Positions 59,242 to 64,000 of a stretch of DNA of 64,000 nt are shown here, in pieces. Source of the stretch: Platerodrilus igneus (Eukaryota; Arthropoda; Insecta; Coleoptera; Lycidae); assembly GCA_036346225.1 (NCBI GenBank), contig JARFIW010000170.1, positions 8,990,501 to 9,054,500 on the forward strand. Reading direction: 5' to 3'. The notes below the pieces were generated by a model, which saw only the letters and a program-made list of their open reading frames with translations, made no database searches and had not been told where the DNA came from. The translations under genes and the position numbers were made by a program. Position 1 is the stretch's first letter. Each line of letters begins with the position of its first letter.

Positions 59242-60288
59242 GGGACAGCAATGGGAAATAGCTTATCACCTTTCATAGCAAATTTATTTATGTCTCGTTT
59301 TGAAACCGAGTTAAAAGAAAACTCCAAATATTTCCCAAAAATATGGTTAAGGTACGTGGATGATATTTTTGCAGTTTTTGACACTTCTAAATCAAATGTT
59401 GATGATTTTCTTAAAGAAATGAATTCAAAATTTCAAAGCATAAAATTTACGTATGAACTAGAGAATAATGGACAATTACCCTTTTTAGATACATTAGTAA
59501 TTAGAAATGGTAATAAATTAGAATTTGACATTTATAGAAAAGAAACCAATGTAAATCGCTTTATTTTGTCTTCCTCTAATCATAGCATACAACATAAGTT
59601 GGCTTCATTTAACTTTTTAATTAATAGATTATTGAATTTCCCTTTAAATAAAAACAGATTTAATATTGAATTTGCTCTTATTAAACAAATAGCGAATTAC
59701 AATGGTTTCTCTTCTGATATTATAGATAATATTTTTAGAAAGTGTAAAAATAGGATCAACATCCGTAAATCAACGACTTTGCAATCAACCACCTCTAACG
59801 ATAATGTTAAATATGTTAAACTTCCGTTTCACAAAACCACAAAAGGTCTTGATAAAATATTCAAACAGTGTAATTTCAAAATTGCTTTCACTAATACTAA
59901 TAAAATTAAAGATTTGCTAGGTAATCCAAAAGACAAGGTGGAAAAATTGCAAAAGTCGGGGATTTATGAAATTAGTTGTGCAGGGCCAGGGTGTTTTCAA
60001 AAATATATTGGTCAGACCAAGAGGAATATAACAACAAGATTTAAAGAACACATTGCTCACTTCAAATATGGTAAATATGAAAGGTCTCAGGTCGCCAAAC
60101 ATATATTTGAAACCAGCCACCCCGTTAAACTAGAAAATGTTAAATTGTTAAAAGCGGTACCAACGTTTTCCTCCTTAAATACCTATGAATCAATTAAAAT
60201 TGTTAAACATAAAGGACCCCTCTTAAACACCGATAAAGGGTCAATAGAGTCATCTGCTTTGCTTTCCCTATTGGTCAACAACCGATGA
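59242..60288 (+). CDS. Penelope-like RT + GIY-YIG endonuclease, 5'-truncated
   Basis: Open for about 348 codons, reading GTAMGNSLSPFIANLFMSRF at the start, then WLRYVDDIFAVFD with the catalytic YVDD, then PFLDTLVIRNGN and the Penelope thumb region. Near residue 240 a GIY-YIG nuclease domain follows: GIYEISCAGPGCFQKYIGQT, then RFKEHIAHFKYG and SQVAKHIFETSHP. The nuclease nicks the target to prime reverse transcription. The ATG at 59251 is internal to the RT; the N-terminal RT is missing or inverted. There is no internal stop, so this copy is young relative to its neighbours. It ends at TGA 60286. Confidence 0.93.
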   Translation, partial: GTAMGNSLSPFIANLFMSRFETELKENSKYFPKIWLRYVDDIFAVFDTSKSNVDDFLKEMNSKFQSIKFTYELENNGQLPFLDTLVIRNGNKLEFDIYRKETNVNRFILSSSNHSIQHKLASFNFLINRLLNFPLNKNRFNIEFALIKQIANYNGFSSDIIDNIFRKCKNRINIRKSTTLQSTTSNDNVKYVKLPFHKTTKGLDKIFKQCNFKIAFTNTNKIKDLLGNPKDKVEKLQKSGIYEISCAGPGCFQKYIGQTKRNITTRFKEHIAHFKYGKYERSQVAKHIFETSHPVKLENVKLLKAVPTFSSLNTYESIKIVKHKGPLLNTDKGSIESSALLSLLVNNR

Positions 60289-60384
60289 GAAAGCAAGATT
60301 AAATTGGTTCCGCTTCAGTAGTTTTAGAATTAGTATAAATTAAGTAGTTTTAAGTTATAATGTCATAATTCACTTGTTTGTTGT

Positions 60385-60510
60385 TGAGAACACCAGCCTG
60401 CGGGTGAGGAGAATATCCTCGATAGTGTTTAAAGCAACAATATAGTAAATTATAGGTTGGGAAGGTTCACTTCAGCCTAAGTGGTGAGGAGAATATCCTC
60501 TGAAGTGTTC
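60385..60510 (+). ncRNA. Duplicated two-stem RNA structure in the PLE 3' UTR
   Basis: Two copies 80 bp apart share GTGAGGAGAATATCCTC, in which GAGGA pairs with TCCTC around GAATA. Each is enclosed by a different outer stem: AACAC/GTGTT (60389-60393 with 60425-60429) and CACTTCA/TGAAGTG (60468-60474 with 60501-60507). The outer stem sequence changes but pairing is kept. Confidence 0.6.
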
Positions 60511-60536
60511 CAGAACAACAGCTTTTTTTTTTTTTA

Positions 60537-60633
60537 ACAGGTTTCCTACTGATGATGACCACATAGTGGTCGAAATACGTATCTAGTAATTTAAATATTT
60601 TTTGTGGTTAAGGGTTTTTATTTAATTTTATTT
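60537..60633 (+). repeat. Right Penelope terminal repeat (pLTR)
   Basis: 97 bp, inverted partner of 58988-59084. It follows a T-rich tract ending TTTTAACAG, which also resembles a splice acceptor, and carries the plus-strand hammerhead-like motif. Confidence 0.9.
60542..60589 (+). ncRNA. Hammerhead-ribozyme-like motif, right copy
   Basis: Core CTGATGA (60549-60555), stem II GACCAC-ATA-GTGGTC (60557-60571), GAAA (60572-60575), stem III palindrome TACGTA (60576-60581), then T and C with predicted cleavage after C60583. Stem I pairs TTTCCTA (60542-60548) with TAGTAA (60584-60589), with one mismatch. One extra U (60556) sits between the core and stem II. Penelope-like elements are known to carry such minimal hammerheads. 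Confidence 0.7.
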
Positions 60634-60741
60634 TTACTTTTAAACGTGTTTGGTATTGGATACAAATGGCGCGTAATTTACCGCGTAATTATGTTATATT
60701 AAACAATTGCGCAATAATATGAAAAGCGGGAAACCGTAACA

Positions 60742-62000
60742 GTGTGCTGTCAAACTTACTATTCGAAAATTATCATATCTATTTGTATTTCTCTCTTTTG
60801 GTATAGCGACTATGGTGTTACGTTAGAAATCTTTCAATATCTCATCTGTTTCATACACCTAGCTTACAAGTTGGAAGAAACGTTCTACTTGTCCAGCACT
60901 TTAAGAAATTTCTGCTTGCACTTCACCTACACCCGACACCTTATTACTTTTCAGACTCTCTAATGCTAGTTCTATCTCGTCTCTAAGTATAGGATATCCT
61001 TAGTCATGCTTTTCAATGTCTGTTTCTTGTTCTAGTGCTTCTAATTCCTGTCCTGCATATAAATTCCCTACATTTCTTGTTATCCATATACTTTCTCTGC
61101 ATTTTCTATAACGATGTCTTGTCCCTGCTCCTCAAATATTATTACTATACAGTTTTATATCCTTAAAATTCATTCTAATTATTCCGTATGCTTTGTCTCA
61201 CTTTCCTATTTCCACCTTAGTTTGTAGCTCTTAGCAATTTTCCCCAATCCATGGTTCCTTATCATTACTGCATTTTCAAATCATTTCCAATTTTATGACT
61301 CTGAATCTATGTTTTGCCGTTTCGCCTGGTCTGTTTTTGTAATTTCGCCATTCTTCCATTAAATCCGGAATATCCTTTGTTATCCATGGTTTCTTATTTT
61401 CGTTTTGTTTATTTGCCAGAACATCTTAGGTCGCCATGCCTGAGCTGGGTTTAATGTTATTCCAGTTGCATCAACTTCCTTGGTATTGGAAATGTTTGCG
61501 TTGTCATTCAGCAACTCGTTTGACTTTTTTCTCTAATCTATTGTGAGTATCTTTTTCTTTTAGTTTCTTAAAGTCAATTCCTATTTCAAATTTCTAAATT
61601 TAAGCGCGGCTTTCACAATTACTATGTTGTGGTCAATGCGTAGCTCTGCTTCGGGGTAGCTTCTACAATCTTTGACTTGCTTTTAAACCGTTATCTAACA
61701 AAAATGTAATCTATTGGATATCTCCCTAAGTTTCCTGACATCTTCCACGTGTATCGTCTTCTGGCACGATGTTTGTGACGGTTAAATTGTTTTTGTCGCA
61801 AAATTCTACCAGCCTGTTTCTCTTGTAGTTTCTCGTGCATAGACCAAATAAACGTACTACCGCCCCTTCCCTACCCGCATCTACCCATGCATTAAAATCG
61901 CATGTAAATATTATATTTTCATGTCCTTTTACGTATGTCCTCTATCTTTGTAGATCACTTCAACATTTTTCTTACTGTAGCTGGAGGTGAGCATGTGAAC
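60742..62000 (-). pseudogene. RTE-like retrotransposon, endonuclease and RT N-terminal part
   Basis: Minus strand. An apurinic-type endonuclease region reads DFNAWVDAGREGAVVRLFGL then RNRLVEFCDKNNLTVTNIVP near 61880-61780, and the RT N-terminus reads LESLKSNKVSGVGEVQAEIS and VAIPKERNTNRYDNFRIVSL near 60960-60760. It continues at 57766 across the LTR insertion. Many stops and frame breaks. Confidence 0.8.
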
Positions 62001-63089
62001 TCGTATTATTACCGCATTTACCGGTTTAGATTCTCATCTAACCGTGAGCACCCTTTCGCTTTTTTTTCGTATAAAAATTCGTACAGCCGAATTTCCTTCC
62101 TTCGATCCTGTATAAATTATTCTTAAATCTCTGCTCCAAAAAGTCGTAGGCACAAATAAAATCTAATATACTAAAGACAATTTGTTTCTGCTAATTACCA
62201 ACACTACTAACTTCCTTAAAGCGACAATACACTATTTTCTTAATCTCACACTTACAATTAACAATCGAAGCACTATTAATTTATTAATTACTAATTGTTA
62301 ATTTATGTGAACCACTAACTTCAATAATTTATATCACATAGATGCATTTATATTAGCATTTAATTTAATACATATTACGGTTATATAACTTGTACTCTGA
62401 TTAAAACTTAATCGAACTGATTAATCCCTGTGACACACGTGATATATCTAACTCAACTGTTCGGAACCATTTAAAGAAAGTGCGAGATTTATTCAAATTA
62501 ACGTCTATAAAGTTTCTCTTGTGAGCTTTATAATGTGATACGTGCACCTCCTTGTACCTGTCAATCATTCTTTAAATATAAATATGCCGCGTCTACCGAA
62601 TGTAGTTGTCACTTAATGGTAGACTTCCTGCCGTCCGTAACAATATCCGGAACGTAAGTCGTAAGTTATTCCACATACTAAAATTTTCGACAGGAAAGTG
62701 ATCAAAGCTACAACAGATAAATGTTCCGTTTGTTGACCTCTGGAAATAAAAAAACTAACATGACGATGCTTCACGCGCAAATTTGATCAGAAAATTGCAA
62801 GAACCTATTTTCAAAAAAGGACCACGCCAAATGGAGAAAGGGGTAATTTTCTATTGTAACAAGACCAAATCGCTGTTTTTACAGACTGGTTTCCAATAAA
62901 TAACCTGAGACGCGATTAAAAAATGTGATACAGTAGAAGCTTTTCTTGTATGCAATAAAAGTTCGCAGAGCCCTTGAATAATATTGTCTGGAAATCTCAA
63001 ACCCACGTTAGTTTTTGAAGTTATGTCGAAGATTTAAGAAAAATAAAAGTGTTTCTGCCAAGAAAAGAATAAAAGTTTTACATCGCTTC
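62001..63089. other. No gene recognised
   Basis: AT-rich sequence. The RTE-like homology fades near 62000-62130. Nothing else is recognised before the transposase remnant. Confidence 0.4.
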
Positions 63090-63660
63090 ATAAGAAATTG
63101 AAATTAGAGTTCTGTCTTACTTCGAAATTCGCCCTAATATTTCTATTAAAGCTTTGTCTCTAGAAACAGGTATTAGTTACAATAATATTCAAAGAATTTT
63201 GAAGAATTATAAATTTTCTCTGTATATATATCGAAATAATCAGGCATTAGTAGACGACGATGATAGCAACAAAAGCGTCAGGTTTTGTAACTGGTTGATT
63301 CGAAAGTGCTTTGATGACCTAAATTTTTCGCAAAAATGATCTAGAGCGACACGGCCAATGACAGCGGTGTGGTTTAAAATTGTTGGGCCAAAATTTAATG
63401 AAGATTCATTGACAGGACAACGTTACGTTGAACTACTATTAGAAAGTTTAGGTTCTTAGACGATCTGGAACTAAGTACCCGAAAGGAAATCTATTTTCAG
63501 TAAGACGGAGCACCTACCCTTAGTTTATGTGAGGTTAAATTAGTTTTGAGAAGATATATTCTAAACAGGTGGATAGCTACAAATAGTCCCATTCAGTTTC
63601 TTCCTTGTTTTCCAGATTTAACACATTTCAATTTTTTATTAAGCTGCACGTAAAAGATGA
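63090..63660 (+). pseudogene. Tc1/mariner-like transposase remnant, plus strand
   Basis: Reads MSLETGISYNNIQRILKNYK (helix-turn-helix region) then FCNWLIRKCFDDLNFSQ, later KIVGPKFNEDSLTGQRYVEL, and DGAPTLSLCEVKLVLRRYIL followed by FPDLTHFNFLL. The order is that of the 43.8-44.9 kb transposase. The first catalytic Asp and its surroundings are missing, the codon before DGAP is a stop, and the RWIGR block is altered to RWIAT. It is an inactive, internally deleted copy. Confidence 0.8.
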
Positions 63661-64000
63661 AGGGTCTAACATGAGATGTAACAATTTAACGAATTAAAAG
63701 ATCGCGTTACAATGTACTACATTCTATTGATGGCAGAATCTTTCTTAAGGCAAACCGCAGTGTCTTAAAGAGGGCCTAAAAATGTATTGAGGTAGAAGAT
63801 AACGTTTTCCAACATTTATTTTAAAATCTCCCTAAATATATGTTATTATTTTACTATTGTTTATTGTTGTAGTTGTTATTGCTATTATTGTTGTTGTTGT
63901 TGTTGTTTCGTAACTATTTGATTAATTAGTTTGTAATAGTTAAGTCATTTTTAACTTAATCGACAAACGATAGAAGTGTTTGTAATAATATTCATAACAA
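63661..64000. other. Window end, with a (GTT)n microsatellite
   Basis: TTG/GTT repeats occupy about 63861-63907. No gene is seen. Confidence 0.7.

Larger units (their letters stand above)
58956..60635 (+). mobile_element. Penelope-like element with 12-bp TSD
   Basis: Flanked by ACTTTTAAACGT at 58944-58955 and 60636-60647. It contains identical 97-bp terminal repeats in inverted orientation (58988-59084 and 60537-60633), a ~32-bp tail outside the left repeat, an inverted RT piece, an RT/GIY-YIG ORF and a structured 3' UTR. A short extension beyond one terminal repeat is known for Penelope elements. Confidence 0.88.
57767..60741 (+). mobile_element. Solo LTR (~1.28 kb) split by a Penelope-like element
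   Basis: It begins TGTTACATGTC and ends CCGTAACA, so the termini are TGTTAC/GTAACA. GTGT stands directly on both sides (57763-57766 and 60742-60745), a 4-bp TSD typical of Gypsy-type insertion. Removing 58956-60647 leaves about 1.28 kb with promoter features and no coding region, as expected for a solo LTR. Joining the flanks restores an RT-like reading frame. Confidence 0.75.

Noticed and set aside
59055..59384. Minus-strand 109-codon ORF as a separate gene
   Set aside because: Part is the inverted Penelope RT piece and the rest is antisense to the RT frame.

Overview
This is an AT-rich, intron-style animal window with no intact cellular gene that I can recognise. The repeat content (BEL/Pao, Gypsy-type LTR and RTE-like elements, a Penelope-like element, mariner and Tc1/mariner-like remnants, Polinton-like remnants, a tRNA-derived SINE, CCTAA-rich minisatellites) points to an arthropod, most likely an insect. 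I cannot name the species from the sequence.

Layout. 0-8.1 kb: a 1.65-kb direct repeat (202-1863 and 6423-8102) around AT-rich DNA and a two-finger C2H2 zinc-finger fragment (5.94-6.22 kb) whose tail is duplicated as an inverted repeat. 8.9-13.1 kb: a TATA/initiator promoter, then a deleted LTR retrotransposon (LTRs 9237-9898 and 11686-12306, gag and protease present, RT and integrase missing), then a tiny CCCH-like ORF and a second promoter with poly(A) signals. 15.2-19.4 kb: four 3' fragments of an RTE-like retrotransposon flanking a foldback repeat and an array of hairpins with a shared loop. 20.0-24.8 kb: a decayed minus-strand BEL/Pao element with a SINE in gag bounded by a 14-bp target-site duplication. 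25.8 kb: a possible host exon. 28.4-32.4 kb: a Polinton-like remnant with a tandem SINE pair. 32.5-34.7 kb: an inverted-repeat element related to the window start. 40.8-42.0 kb: a dead mariner. 43.2-53.2 kb: a ~210-bp satellite interrupted by a Tc1/mariner-like element and by a 5.5-kb near-palindromic Polinton-like element. 56.1-62.0 kb: a tandem duplication, then an RTE-like element split by an LTR that is itself split by a Penelope-like element. 63.1-63.7 kb: another Tc1/mariner-like transposase remnant.

The strongest readings are the nested insertion at 56.7-62.0 kb, where both target-site duplications are visible and the interrupted reading frame rejoins, and the Penelope-like element, whose two identical 97-bp terminal repeats carry hammerhead-ribozyme-like motifs and whose 3' UTR has a duplicated two-stem structure with compensating base changes. 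Nearly all other coding signals are broken by stops or frameshifts. Alignments were made by eye, so identities and edges are approximate.
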